Positions 32,706 through 42,421 are shown, numbered from the stretch's first letter. The stretch is DNA of 64,000 nt from Brevibacillus fluminis (GCF_003710825.1 NZ_RHHQ01000028.1:124001-188000); one strand, 5' to 3'. Notes: generated by a model not told the origin, from the sequence alone. A program made the numbers and translations.

Positions 32706-34301
32706 ATGGCAAAAGACAAAACACCAAAAGAAAAACATCCGTCCGTTTTTGAACCGTTCTCACTCATCTTGAACATTGTCCTGTCGGTATTCGGGGCAAT
32801 CATCGGGATGCAGCTGATTACCTCGCTCGGGGTTACGCCGAGCACATCGATCATTGGGGCATTGGCAGCGATGCTGATCGCGCGCATTCCAATCGCCGCT
32901 CTGATGAAATTCAAGTCGGTCCACCGCCAAAACCTTGTACAAACCGCAATTTCTTCCGCGACGTTCGGTGCAGCGAACAGCTTGCTGATTCCAATCGGGA
33001 TTCCGTTTGCGATGGGCAGACCGGAGTTGATCGTACCGATGTTGATCGGGGCCGCGCTCGCTATGTTCGTCGACTCTGCTTTGCTGTACAAGCTGTTTGA
33101 TTCCAAAGTATTCCCCGCATCGGGCACATGGGCTCCAGGTGTAGCGACGGCGGAAGCGATCATCGCGGGCGATAAGGGCGGCAAGCGCGGCGCGCTGCTC
33201 GGGATCGGGACCGTTATCGGTTTGATCGGCTCTTATTTCGGCATTTCGATGTCAGCTTTCGGGGTTGCCTTCATCGGAAACATTTTCGCGCTGGCGATGT
33301 TCGGCATCGGGCTTTTGCTCCGCCAATATTCCGTTACGCTTTTCTCTGTGGACGTGAACACACTGTTCATCCCACACGGTTTCATGATCGGTGCAGGGGT
33401 TGTCGCCTTGTTCCAGGTCGCTTTCGTAATATTCAAAAAGAAAAAACCGGCGGCTGCGGGCGCAGTCGAGGAAACGTATACGCAAGATGATAAAACTACG
33501 TCCCGCGTGCTCGGACTCGGCTTCATCGCTTACCTGATCGTTGCCTTGATCGTGGCGATCGCAGGCGGGATCATCACACAGATGTCGGTTGGCATGTTTA
33601 TCGGTTTCCTGATTTTTGCCGCATTTGCCGCTTATGTGCATGAACTGATCGTTGGGATTGCCGCGATGCACTCCGGCTGGTTCCCGGCATTCGCAGTCGC
33701 CTTGATCACCTTGATCGTCGGCATGATGATCGGCTTCCCACCGGTCGCACTCGGTTTGCTTGTCGGCTTTAGCGCAGCAACAGGACCTGCTTTTGCCGAT
33801 ATGGGCTACGATTTGAAAACCGGTTACATCCTGCGCGGCAACGGCCGCGACCGCGAGATGGAGCTGCAAGGGCGCAAAGAGCAGTACATCACCGGTATGA
33901 TCGCATTCGGTGTAGCGCTGTTGACCGTTTTGTTCACGTATAAAGGATTCTTTGCACAAAACCTGGTGCCACCGGTCGATAAGGTTTATGCATCGACCCT
34001 CGAGGCAGGCGCTTCCCCTGAGATTGCCAAGCAGTTGTTGTTGTGGGCGATTCCAGGCGCGATTCTGCAGTTCATCGGTGGGGCGAACCGCCAGCTGGGC
34101 GTCATGTTCGCCACCGGTCTGTTGATCCTCAACCCGAATGCGGGCTGGGCCGTCCTCGCTGGTATCTTGATCCGCACCATTGCCCTGAAGGTGAAAGGCA
34201 AAGACGCGGAAAGCACGCTCAGCATTCTCGCCGCTGGCTTTATCGCCGGTGATGCAATCTATAGTTTCTTCAGCTCCGTGTTCAAATTCGCGAAGAAATA
34301 A
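32706..34301 (+). CDS. OPT-family oligopeptide transporter
   Basis: A 531-residue membrane protein with about fourteen helices and OPT-family stretches (FPASGTWAPGVATAEAIIAGDKGG in part, about 136-155; MGYDLKTGYILRGNGRDREM in part; FIGGANRQLGVMFATGLLI in part). OPT proteins import oligopeptides, and the YSL branch imports metal chelates. ATG 32706 is favoured over 32691 because GGGGGAG stands eight bases before it. It is the only transporter of the cluster and so presumably brings in the substrate of the enzymes that follow. Confidence 0.9.
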   Translation: MAKDKTPKEKHPSVFEPFSLILNIVLSVFGAIIGMQLITSLGVTPSTSIIGALAAMLIARIPIAALMKFKSVHRQNLVQTAISSATFGAANSLLIPIGIPFAMGRPELIVPMLIGAALAMFVDSALLYKLFDSKVFPASGTWAPGVATAEAIIAGDKGGKRGALLGIGTVIGLIGSYFGISMSAFGVAFIGNIFALAMFGIGLLLRQYSVTLFSVDVNTLFIPHGFMIGAGVVALFQVAFVIFKKKKPAAAGAVEETYTQDDKTTSRVLGLGFIAYLIVALIVAIAGGIITQMSVGMFIGFLIFAAFAAYVHELIVGIAAMHSGWFPAFAVALITLIVGMMIGFPPVALGLLVGFSAATGPAFADMGYDLKTGYILRGNGRDREMELQGRKEQYITGMIAFGVALLTVLFTYKGFFAQNLVPPVDKVYASTLEAGASPEIAKQLLLWAIPGAILQFIGGANRQLGVMFATGLLILNPNAGWAVLAGILIRTIALKVKGKDAESTLSILAAGFIAGDAIYSFFSSVFKFAKK

Positions 34302-34325
34302 AGACAACCTGGAGGAGAAACGGCT

Positions 34326-35387
34326 ATGGCTAAAATTACGTTGACCAAAGAAATGATGGAGGCAGCTGTCTTCGGAGGCGCCGTACTCGGCGGCGGAGGA
34401 GGCGGCTGGATCGAGGAAGGTCTGGAAACAGGGCGGCTTGCGCTTGAAGTCGGCGCACCGCAGCTGTATACCGCAGAGGAGATGGATGATCACGATCTGC
34501 TGGCGACCGTCGCACTGGTCGGCGCGCCAGCTGCGAAAGAGCAATTCACCAAGCCGATGCATTATGTGCGTGCGCTGCAGCTGTTGGAAAAGCTCGTCTC
34601 ACAGCCGATCCGCGGCATCATCACCAATGAAAACGGCGCTGGCACGACGGTAAACGGCTGGTTCCAGGCAGCTGTGACCGGATTGCCCGTCATCGATGTT
34701 CCATGCAACGGCCGTGCACATCCGACCGGCGTGATGGGGGCGATGAACCTGCATGAGTGCGATGGCTACGTTTCGCACCAAGCCGCAGTCGGCGGGAAAG
34801 ACGAGCGCTACCACGAGGTGAGCATCAGTGCTCAGCTGCAGCAGGCGGCAGCGCTGGTACGGAAGGTGTCCGTGGAAGCAGGCGGACTGGTCGTCGTGGC
34901 GCGCAATCCGATTACGGTCGGCTATGCCCGCGAAAACGGGGCGCCTGGCGCGATCAGTCAAGCGATTGAGGTCGGGCGCGCATTGCTCAGCTCCAAAGGC
35001 GAATCAGCGATCGAGGCCGTTTGCCAAAAGCTTGGCGGACGGATCGTCACGGCAGGCACCGTCGACGAGTTCACACTGGAAACCACAGGCGGCTTCGATG
35101 TCGGCCGCGTCGTCATCGCGGGGCACGAGATGACGTTCTGGAACGAATATATGACGCTCGAGCAAAACGGTCAGCGTCTGGGAACTTTCCCGGATCTGAT
35201 CATGACGCTTGATGCCAAAACGGCGAGACCAGTCGTTTCCGCCGCCATTGAAAAAGGGCAACACCTGGCTGTCATCCATGTGCCAAAAGAAAATCTGATC
35301 TTGAGCGCCACCATGCGTAACCGCGAGCTGATGACCTCAGTGGAAGCCGCTGTAGGGAAACAAATCTTGCCATACATCTTCGCGTAA
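34326..35387 (+). CDS. DUF917 (S-Me-THD-like) protein
   Basis: A 353-residue soluble protein of the DUF917 family, now annotated as S-methyl-thiohydantoin desulfurase-like. Features are the glycine-rich start VFGGAVLGGGGGGWIEEGLE (about 15-34), the central VIDVPCNGRAHPTGVMG (about 122-138) and the end IHVPKENLILSATMR. The family is often found with hydantoinase or amidohydrolase genes, and the DUF917 activity is poorly proven. The ribosome binding site is TGGAGGAG. It is second in the OPT operon. Confidence 0.87.
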   Translation: MAKITLTKEMMEAAVFGGAVLGGGGGGWIEEGLETGRLALEVGAPQLYTAEEMDDHDLLATVALVGAPAAKEQFTKPMHYVRALQLLEKLVSQPIRGIITNENGAGTTVNGWFQAAVTGLPVIDVPCNGRAHPTGVMGAMNLHECDGYVSHQAAVGGKDERYHEVSISAQLQQAAALVRKVSVEAGGLVVVARNPITVGYARENGAPGAISQAIEVGRALLSSKGESAIEAVCQKLGGRIVTAGTVDEFTLETTGGFDVGRVVIAGHEMTFWNEYMTLEQNGQRLGTFPDLIMTLDAKTARPVVSAAIEKGQHLAVIHVPKENLILSATMRNRELMTSVEAAVGKQILPYIFA

Positions 35388-35407
35388 ACATAGGGAGGAA
35401 CCAAATC

Positions 35408-36343
35408 ATGTCGTTGAAACAAACCATTACTGTATTTGAAACCATGGACAGTGCGTATGTGAATGGGGAAACCATCAAAGCATTGTTTGTAGAATATCCG
35501 CAAGTAACCGTTACGGTACAAACCGTCACAGGCGAGCAAGGCAAAACCGATTTCGTCAAAATCGTTATCCCAGGCAAAAACGGCAAATCAACAGGCGGAA
35601 ACGCGCCAACCTTTGGAATCATCGGACGCTTGGGCGGGATCGGTGCCCGTCCGAGTCGGATCGGAATGGTATCCGATGCGGACGGAGCAGTAGCAGCGGT
35701 CGCGAGCGCACTCAAGCTTGCGGACATGCAAAAAAACGGCGATGTGCTGGCAGGCGATGTGATCGTAAGCACGCACATTTGCCCGGATGCGCCGACACAA
35801 CCGCATGAGCCGGTCGATTTCATGGGCTCGCCGGTTGGCATTTTGACAATGAACAAGCATGAGGTCATTCCGGAGATGGAAGCAATCCTCTCCATCGATA
35901 CGACAAAAGGCAACCGCGTGATCAACCACAAGGGCATCGCGATCTCCCCGACCGTGAAGGAAGGGTACATCCTGCGCGTCAGTGAAGATTTGCTGCGCGT
36001 CATGGAAATGACAACAGGCGCTTTGCCAGTGACGTTCCCGATCACCATGCAGGACATTACGCCGTACGGCAATGACCTGTTCCATATTAACAGCATTTTG
36101 CAGCCGTCGGTCGCCACCGATGCACCGGTTGTCGGCGTCGCGATCACTGCGCAATCAGCTGTTCCGGGCTGCGGCACCGGGGCAAGCCATGAAACCGACA
36201 TCGCGCTTGCGGTCAAATTCGCGGTCGAAGTGGCGAAAGAATACACCAATGGCGTCACCAAGTTTTACGATGAGGCCGAGTACGCGCACATTACAGCCCT
36301 CTACGGCTCGATGAAAGTTTTGCAAACCATGGGCAACGTGTAA
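35408..36343 (+). CDS. DUF1177 family protein
   Basis: A 311-residue soluble protein. Recognisable DUF1177 stretches are FGIIGRLGGIGARPSRIGMVSD (in part), GDVIVSTHICPDAPTQPHEP and VVGVAITAQSAVPGCGTGAS. Conserved His, Asp and Cys residues in VSTHICPDAP and PGCGTGASHETD suggest a metal- or nucleophile-based enzyme, but no activity is known. The ribosome binding site is AGGGAGG. A hairpin terminator follows before the next gene. Confidence 0.87.
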   Translation: MSLKQTITVFETMDSAYVNGETIKALFVEYPQVTVTVQTVTGEQGKTDFVKIVIPGKNGKSTGGNAPTFGIIGRLGGIGARPSRIGMVSDADGAVAAVASALKLADMQKNGDVLAGDVIVSTHICPDAPTQPHEPVDFMGSPVGILTMNKHEVIPEMEAILSIDTTKGNRVINHKGIAISPTVKEGYILRVSEDLLRVMEMTTGALPVTFPITMQDITPYGNDLFHINSILQPSVATDAPVVGVAITAQSAVPGCGTGASHETDIALAVKFAVEVAKEYTNGVTKFYDEAEYAHITALYGSMKVLQTMGNV

Positions 36344-36369
36344 GGGTAAGAAAACGAATTGCCAAAAGA

Positions 36370-36401
36370 CAGGGAGAGGCATGATTCTCCCTGCTCTTTT
36401 C
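36370..36401 (+). terminator. Terminator between DUF1177 and AroM-like genes
   Basis: CAGGGAGA (36370-36377) with TCTCCCTG (36386-36393), followed by CTCTTTT. It probably causes partial termination inside the cluster. Confidence 0.65.
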
Positions 36402-36493
36402 CTGAGCTGAATACACAAAAAATTTTCGCGAAATCGGAAACGAAAGCTGCGCTTACGCGAAAAGGCATAAGCGTCATGGGGGATGAATGGGGC

Positions 36494-37165
36494 ATGAGAC
36501 AAGTAGGCATGATTACGATTGGGCAAGCGCCGCGCACAGACGTCGCGCCGATTGTGGAGAAGTATCTCGAAGGCCGCGCTGAGTTGGTGCAGGCAGGCGT
36601 ACTGGACGGCATGGCGTTGGCTGAGATCAATGCGAATCTGTCGCCGGGGCCGGGCGACTATGTGCTGACGTCCCGGCTGGTGTCCGGCGAGTCGGCGGTG
36701 ATGGCGCGCGAGCGGATCCAGCCGATTTTGCAGCGCAAGATCAACGATTTCGAAGAGCGGGGCATCACGAACATTTTGCTTTTGTGCACAGGTGTGTTCC
36801 CCGGCCTGCGCGCCGAGCAATCGTTTCTCATCGAGCCGGACCATGTGATTCCGCCTGTCGTCGCGACGATGGCAAAAGGGCGCAAACTCGGCGTTATCGT
36901 CCCGCTGCCGGAGCAAGTGGATGCTCTCCGCGATAAATATTCGCCGCATGGACTTGACCCGGTGTTCGCTGTTGCTTCACCATATAAGCATGACCCGCAA
37001 GCGTATCAGACGGCCGCCAGCCAATTGAAGGGTGAGGTCGACCTTATCCTCCTCGATTGCATGGGCTATACGGAAGAGGCGCGTCAATTGGTTGCCGATT
37101 TGACTGGTCTGCCCGTCATATTGTCGAATGCCATCATGGCCAAAATCGTTTCGGAAATGATCTAA
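36494..37165 (+). CDS. AroM-like protein
   Basis: A 223-residue soluble protein of the AroM family. It begins GMITIGQAPRTDVAP (about 5-19), with ILLLCTGVFPGLRA in the middle and LILLDCMGYTEEARQLV near the end. The fold resembles racemases of the Asp/Glu/hydantoin type, with Cys in LLCTG and LDCMG at roughly the two positions where those enzymes keep catalytic cysteines; that comparison is mine. ATG 36494 follows GGGGGATG; 36476 is an alternative. The function of AroM is unknown. Confidence 0.82.
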   Translation: MRQVGMITIGQAPRTDVAPIVEKYLEGRAELVQAGVLDGMALAEINANLSPGPGDYVLTSRLVSGESAVMARERIQPILQRKINDFEERGITNILLLCTGVFPGLRAEQSFLIEPDHVIPPVVATMAKGRKLGVIVPLPEQVDALRDKYSPHGLDPVFAVASPYKHDPQAYQTAASQLKGEVDLILLDCMGYTEEARQLVADLTGLPVILSNAIMAKIVSEMI

Positions 37166-37179
37166 CACACAAAGGAATG

Positions 37180-38127
37180 ATGAACGTGTCAGTAACCACA
37201 GTCAGTAAAGGACTTCTCGTCCAATGCCTCGGATTGAAACAAGGAGAGCGCTTCCTCGTGGTAGCAGATGATGTGAAGAAGACGCTTGGTGAAGCGGTAT
37301 GGCAAGCAGGTCGAGAGCTGGGCGCAGAAGCGATGCTCATGGTCATGCAGGAACGTGAAAAATCCGGGCAAGAGCCGCCGACAGCCGTAAGCGAAGCGAT
37401 GAAAAACGCTGATGTGGTCATCTGCATCACCGAACATTCGCTCACCCATACGAAGGCGCGTAAAGAAGCCGCCGCCGCAGGGGTGCGCCTCGCCACCATG
37501 CCGGGCATCACGGAGGACATGTTCCTTGAGGGCGCAGTTGCCGCCGACTATACAAAAGTAAAAGCATTGACGGAAAAAGTGACCCAGCTGCTCTCGGACG
37601 CACAGCGTGTGCGCATCGAAAAAGACGGAAAATCGTTCTCCTTCTCCATTGAGAGCCGTCCGGGCGTACCGAGCACAGGTGTCTACCTCAACCCAGGTGA
37701 ATCCGGCAACCTGCCGTCCGGGGAAGCGTTCATTGCACCGGTCGAAGGCTCGGCTGAAGGGGAAATCTTCATCGATGGTTCCATCTCTGGCATCGGTAAA
37801 GTGGATGAGCCCGTGCTTTTGACCGTTAAAGAGGGCCGCATCGTGGCGACTACAGGTGCAGACGGTGACAAGCTGCTGCAAATTCTGGGCACTGGCGATG
37901 GCCGCATGCTGGGCGAGTTCGGCATCGGCACCAATGACAAAGCGCGCATCACCGGCGTCGTGCTGGAGGATGAAAAAGTGTACGGCACGATCCACGTCGC
38001 GTTCGGCAGCAATAACACGTTTGGTGGCACGATCGCAGCAGGCGTACATATTGACTGCGTCGTGAAAAGTCCAGACGTGTATCTGGATGACAAAAAGATC
38101 ATGGAAAAAGGAAACCTGCTGGTGTAA
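37180..38127 (+). CDS. M29-like aminopeptidase
   Basis: A protein of about 315 residues resembling the M29 (aminopeptidase T) family. The C-terminal part keeps the metal-binding set: Glu in LGEFGIGTN, Glu in EDEKVYG, His in TIHVAFG and His-x-Asp in GVHIDCVV. It would be a cytoplasmic two-metal aminopeptidase. The start is uncertain among ATG 37177, ATG 37180 and GTG 37186; the spacing from AAAGGA favours the last. As final gene of the cluster it could release amino acids from the imported compound. Confidence 0.83.
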   Translation: MNVSVTTVSKGLLVQCLGLKQGERFLVVADDVKKTLGEAVWQAGRELGAEAMLMVMQEREKSGQEPPTAVSEAMKNADVVICITEHSLTHTKARKEAAAAGVRLATMPGITEDMFLEGAVAADYTKVKALTEKVTQLLSDAQRVRIEKDGKSFSFSIESRPGVPSTGVYLNPGESGNLPSGEAFIAPVEGSAEGEIFIDGSISGIGKVDEPVLLTVKEGRIVATTGADGDKLLQILGTGDGRMLGEFGIGTNDKARITGVVLEDEKVYGTIHVAFGSNNTFGGTIAAGVHIDCVVKSPDVYLDDKKIMEKGNLLV

Positions 38128-38142
38128 GGCAGGATAACAGGA

Positions 38143-38184
38143 AAACAAGCTGACGCCTTGGACAGGTGTCGGCTTGTTTTTATT
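38143..38184 (+). terminator. Terminator of the OPT-aminopeptidase cluster
   Basis: A 16-base stem, AAACAAGCTGACGCCT (38143-38158) with 38164-38179, two G-T pairs, followed by TTTT. Confidence 0.87.
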
Positions 38185-38266
38185 TCGCTTCTGACGAAAA
38201 ATTATCAATTCCCACACCAATGTGCTATCATACAAAAAGTTATTTACTGGAAAAGGGGAATTTTCT

Positions 38267-38929
38267 TTGGCTAAATTCGCGCTTTTTTCACTTCTTTGGT
38301 ACATTACCGGCAGCCCGATCCTCGCCATCCTCGTGCTGCTCATTGTGCTTTATTTGCTCGATCTGCGCTTTGTCCGCCTGCTGCCCAATCTGTTCCGGCC
38401 AATCCAGATGTCTCGTCGACTCTCCCGCCTGAAGCAGGATTTGCGTCTGAGCCCGCACGACACCTCCGCCAAGCTGGAGGTCGCCCGAATCTATATGGAG
38501 AAGCGCCGTTACCAAGAGGCGTTACCCTATTTGCAAGAAATCCGGAACGTGATGAGCGACTCGGCGGAATTCCTCTGCGATCTGGGCATTTGCCTTATCA
38601 AGACAGGGGCACGGGAAGCAGGGGAAGCACTGATTTTGCAAGCCCTGGACAAAAATCCGCGGGTCAAATACGGCGAGCCGTATCTGTATCTCAGCGAGGC
38701 ATTCGCCGCAACCGATGTGAACAAGGCGATGGCCTACCTTGAGGAATGTAAAAAGCTGCATTCGTCGTCGGTGGAAGTCATCTACAAAATGGGTCTCCTC
38801 TATGTGCTGCTGCAGCAGCAGGCGGAAGCGAAACGTGCATTCGCCGAGGCTGTGGAGGTGTACCGCGGGCTGCCGCGATACAAAAAACGGCAGGAGCGCC
38901 GCTGGGCGATCTTAGCAAAGCTGAAATGA
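38267..38929 (+). CDS. Membrane-anchored tetratricopeptide-repeat protein
   Basis: A 220-residue protein with a hydrophobic N-terminus (about 5-45, one or two membrane helices) and a cytoplasmic region of TPR-like helix pairs (KLEVARIYMEKRRYQEALPYL, about 85-105; LCDLGICLIKTGAREAGEAL; YKMGLLYVLLQQQAEAKRAF). The start is a TTG at 38267 behind AAAAGGGGAA; a TATCAT -10 lies at about 38226. It may be a scaffold for a membrane complex, possibly the one encoded just downstream. There is no firm function. Confidence 0.78.
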   Translation: MAKFALFSLLWYITGSPILAILVLLIVLYLLDLRFVRLLPNLFRPIQMSRRLSRLKQDLRLSPHDTSAKLEVARIYMEKRRYQEALPYLQEIRNVMSDSAEFLCDLGICLIKTGAREAGEALILQALDKNPRVKYGEPYLYLSEAFAATDVNKAMAYLEECKKLHSSSVEVIYKMGLLYVLLQQQAEAKRAFAEAVEVYRGLPRYKKRQERRWAILAKLK

Positions 38930-38958
38930 GCCACTCAATTGACGAGTCGGCTTTTTTC
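38929..38958 (+). terminator. Terminator after the TPR gene
   Basis: AGCCACTC (38929-38936) with GAGTCGGCT (38944-38952), one bulged base, then TTTTTCTTTT. It touches the stop codon. Confidence 0.78.
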
Positions 38959-39107
38959 TTTTGCCAAAAGCTGCCCAGCGCAAGAATCGGGAACACGGCT
39001 ACCAAGCAAAACTCTAGCAAAACTGTATCTTTTTCCTAGAAGATTCGTCTTAGCTTATGAGTGTGATAGAAAGTATCTGACATTTGGTTGGTGGAGGTAT
39101 GTTTGCA

Positions 39108-41498
39108 ATGATGGCAGAAAAGTCGAATAAATGGCAGTCAGCAGTCAGTCGGCTGCTCATGTTCGCCATGCTTGTCGCGTGCTTGCTCGACCCGCTGCTA
39201 CCGCGAGCATTCGCCGAGCAGGCGATTCAGCTCAGCGTCACGGCAGGCATTGGGGGCGATTATCGGGAGTCCGACACGATTCCGGTGCAGGTGACCGTGA
39301 TGAATGGTGGCGGCACCGACGTGGAAGGGAATGTGGTGATCGCGACCGGAAATGGCAGCGATTTATTCTCGGCTGCTTATTATCAGCCGGTTTCCGTGGC
39401 AAAAGGTGCGACAAAGCAGGTGACGATCCTTGTGCCTGGCACAGAGATCGGGCCGAACAGCTATGTAGCCGTGCAGCAAAACGGGGAGACCGTCGCCAAA
39501 ACGACGATCGGTGGGAGACGGTATAGTCAGGACTCCTTGTTGATCGGGGTATTGGCATCCGACCCGGATACGGCCAATTTTTTGGGCACGATGCCGAAAA
39601 ATAAGTTTTCCGAGCAGGTGCGCGTTCTGCCGATGAAAGCGGAGCAAGTACCGCAGGCAGAGGCGCAGCTTGGCATGCTCAACATGCTGATCGTAAATGA
39701 TTTCGCCTTGGATTCTTTAAATGAAAAGCAGATTCAGGCGATTAAAGAATGGACGCAAAACGGCGGAATGTTGATTCTTGCGGGCGGTGCAACCTATGCC
39801 AAGTCGGCGGGCGCTTTGGCTGAGCTGTCGCCGGTCGCCGTGACCGGAGTAGGGAGCGTGAGCAAGCTCTCTGGCGTGACAGTGGAAAAAGAGCAACCAG
39901 TGCAGCTGCCCAGTCCGCTGACCGTGAGCATGGGTACAGTGAAAGAAGGAAGGCTGCTCGCTGCGGAAGGCACCGTTCCTGTGACGGCAGTCCGCTCGGT
40001 TGGACAGGGGAAAGTGTTGTATGTGGCCTACGACTTGGCACAGGAGCCGGTGGCAAGCTGGTCGGGCAATAGCCGGTATTGGGCTGATTTGCTGACTAAA
40101 GCGTTTGGCAGCAGCTTGTATGCGCATATGAACAACCCGGCAAACGACATTTGGGCGCTCGACAATGCTTCCGACCGAATTCCGGCGCTGAAGCTTCCGG
40201 AAGTGCCGTGGCTGGCGCTCTATTTTGGACTGTACGCTTTGCTCGTCGGCCCGGTCTTCTACTACGTTTTGCGGAAAAAGCGGAAGCAGAGCTATATGTG
40301 GGGAATTGTTCCGGCCTTTGCGGTTGTGGCGGGCGTCGGCATTTTTGCGTATGGTGCGGCCCAGCGCGGTTCGGGTGTGGTGTTACACAGCACAGGCTAC
40401 CTACAATTTACCCAAGCGGGGCAGGCGAAAGGGATTGAGGTGGCGTCGGCTTTCGTGCCGCGCAGCGCTGACTATGAGGCAGAGGTGAAGGGAAGCGGGC
40501 GCGTGTGGCCGATCATCAATGGGCGCGGTAACGAAGTGGAGCCGAAAGTATGGATTTCGGCCCAAAATGATCATACAACAGCACAGTTTCGGGATGTGGA
40601 GTTCTGGTCGGTCCGCAAGCTGGGGATGATGACCAGCATACCGAATGCAGGTTCATTCGTCTCCGACCTGTCCTATCGTGACGGCAAGCTGAGCGGGACC
40701 GTGACGAACCGGACCCAGTACCCGCTGCACGATGTGAAAATCATCGCGGGACAGACGATCCAGCCGATTGAGGATTTGGCGGCCGGAGCAAGCGTGAAGG
40801 TCGATCTTTCCTTCAATGCGCAGGCGCAAATCGCGCCAGGACGCCGGCTGTATTCCAGCAAAAACAATCTGATCCCGCAAGCGGTGCAAAACAACAGTAA
40901 CGCCGAAGACAGCAGGGAATGGATGATGCTCGACATTTTGGATCAAGGCAGACAGAATGCGCTCGACAACTCCAACGGTGTGATGCTGATGGGCTGGAGC
41001 GACATGCCGATCAACGATGTAGAAATGAAGCGGGAAACCGTTCGCAAGGAGCATTTGACGCTGGTCACTTCACCGCTTTCCATCAAGCCGTCGCCAGATG
41101 GGACCGTCTTTTATCCGGCCGGAACGTTCCAAGCCATTATGACGGAAAGCACGGCTGAAACAGATGAGCTGGATAACGGCTACCAGATGAGAGCGGGGGA
41201 TATCACCTTCGAATTCCATCTGCAGGAGGAAAACCAGCAGCTGCAGGTATCCAAGCTCTACATCTATACATGGTCAGAAGACAAGACCTTGTTTGACAAG
41301 CAAGTGTACAACTGGCAGACGAAGACGTTCGTTCCTTTTGATCAGGCGTTTGCCGACAACAAGCTGGAAAGCGCCAAAATCGGCACGTTCCTCTCACCGG
41401 ATGGCGTGCTGCGGGTGAAATTCTCCCATTCCCGAGACGAATACCGTCATATCGGCACACCTGTGGTCGGTGTGGAAGGAAAGCTGGTGAAACCATGA
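39108..41498 (+). CDS. Large extracytoplasmic membrane protein of the MoxR/vWA cluster
   Basis: A 796-residue protein. A signal-anchor (about 10-36, ending near AFA) is followed by an outside beta-sandwich (GGDYRESDTIPVQVTVMNGG), then a GATase-like alpha/beta region (AIKEWTQNGGMLILAGGATY). Two or three membrane helices follow (WLALYFGLYALLVGPVFYYV and onward, about 365-430), then a second outside region to the end. ATG 39108 is ten bases from GGAGG; ATG 39099 is too close. The ABC ATPase start overlaps its stop, so the two are coupled. The exact function is unknown. Confidence 0.75.
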   Translation: MMAEKSNKWQSAVSRLLMFAMLVACLLDPLLPRAFAEQAIQLSVTAGIGGDYRESDTIPVQVTVMNGGGTDVEGNVVIATGNGSDLFSAAYYQPVSVAKGATKQVTILVPGTEIGPNSYVAVQQNGETVAKTTIGGRRYSQDSLLIGVLASDPDTANFLGTMPKNKFSEQVRVLPMKAEQVPQAEAQLGMLNMLIVNDFALDSLNEKQIQAIKEWTQNGGMLILAGGATYAKSAGALAELSPVAVTGVGSVSKLSGVTVEKEQPVQLPSPLTVSMGTVKEGRLLAAEGTVPVTAVRSVGQGKVLYVAYDLAQEPVASWSGNSRYWADLLTKAFGSSLYAHMNNPANDIWALDNASDRIPALKLPEVPWLALYFGLYALLVGPVFYYVLRKKRKQSYMWGIVPAFAVVAGVGIFAYGAAQRGSGVVLHSTGYLQFTQAGQAKGIEVASAFVPRSADYEAEVKGSGRVWPIINGRGNEVEPKVWISAQNDHTTAQFRDVEFWSVRKLGMMTSIPNAGSFVSDLSYRDGKLSGTVTNRTQYPLHDVKIIAGQTIQPIEDLAAGASVKVDLSFNAQAQIAPGRRLYSSKNNLIPQAVQNNSNAEDSREWMMLDILDQGRQNALDNSNGVMLMGWSDMPINDVEMKRETVRKEHLTLVTSPLSIKPSPDGTVFYPAGTFQAIMTESTAETDELDNGYQMRAGDITFEFHLQEENQQLQVSKLYIYTWSEDKTLFDKQVYNWQTKTFVPFDQAFADNKLESAKIGTFLSPDGVLRVKFSHSRDEYRHIGTPVVGVEGKLVKP

Positions 41499-42421
41499 TT
41501 CAAATCGAACAATTAACGAAGCGATACGGCAAGATGGAGGCGCTCAAAGGTGTGTCCTTGTCGATCGAAAAAGGCACGGTATTCGGATTCGTTGGACCGA
41601 ACGGCGCCGGTAAATCGACGACGATGTCGATTCTGGCAACACTCCTTGAGCCGACGAGCGGCAAGGCATATGTCGGTGGCTTTGACGTCATCAAGCACCC
41701 ACGCGAGGTGCGAAAGCTGATCGGCTATATGCCGGACTTTTTCGGCGTGTACGATTATTTGACCGCGGAAGAATATCTCGACTTTTATGGCGCCAATTAC
41801 GATATTCCGCCCGAGGAGCGCAAGGCGATCATTCCGCAGCTGCTCGAACTGGTCAATTTGAGCCACAAGCGCGACGCCTATGTCGATTCCCTGTCGCGGG
41901 GGATGAAGCAGCGGCTTGGCCTCGCACGCTGCCTGGTCCATAACCCGGAGGTACTGATTTTGGACGAACCGGCTTCCGGTCTTGACCCGCGAGCGCGGAT
42001 CGAGCTCCGTGAAATTTTAAAAGAGCTGCGAGATATGGGCAAAACGATCATCATCAGCTCGCACATCCTGCCGGAGCTAGCGGAAATGTGTGATGTGATC
42101 GGAGTGATCGAAGAGGGCAATCTGGTAGCATTCGGCAAGGTGGAGGAGATTTACGCCCGCATGCAAGAGAAACGGGTGCTGCGCATCCGGCTCCTGGATC
42201 GCGTCGACGAGGCGATGGCCCGTCTGCGCGAGGTGCCAACGGTTGCTGGAGTGACGCGCGAAGGCAACTGGGTTGTCGTCGGATTTAGCGGGGACGATGC
42301 CGATCAGGCGAAGCTTTTGCGCGACTTAACGGTCAACGATTTTCCGGTCGCTGCGTTCAATGAAGCGCAAGGCGATCTGGAAGAAATCTTTTTGGAAATT
42401 ACGAAGGGGGTGGGCTCATGA
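41495..42421 (+). CDS. ABC-2 type transporter ATP-binding protein
   Basis: A 308-residue ATPase. Walker A GPNGAGKST (about 32-40), signature LSRGMKQRLG (about 130-139), Walker B VLILDEPASGLDP (about 150-162) and switch His in IISSHIL. A C-terminal extension (about 220-305) is usual for exporters of the GldA/CcmA type. It overlaps both neighbours by four bases and powers the permease encoded next. Confidence 0.95.
   Translation: MIQIEQLTKRYGKMEALKGVSLSIEKGTVFGFVGPNGAGKSTTMSILATLLEPTSGKAYVGGFDVIKHPREVRKLIGYMPDFFGVYDYLTAEEYLDFYGANYDIPPEERKAIIPQLLELVNLSHKRDAYVDSLSRGMKQRLGLARCLVHNPEVLILDEPASGLDPRARIELREILKELRDMGKTIIISSHILPELAEMCDVIGVIEEGNLVAFGKVEEIYARMQEKRVLRIRLLDRVDEAMARLREVPTVAGVTREGNWVVVGFSGDDADQAKLLRDLTVNDFPVAAFNEAQGDLEEIFLEITKGVGS

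Noticed and set aside
33252..34562. Minus-strand open frame (about 436 codons) opposite the OPT and DUF917 genes
   Set aside because: It crosses two recognisable genes and their gap with no family features.
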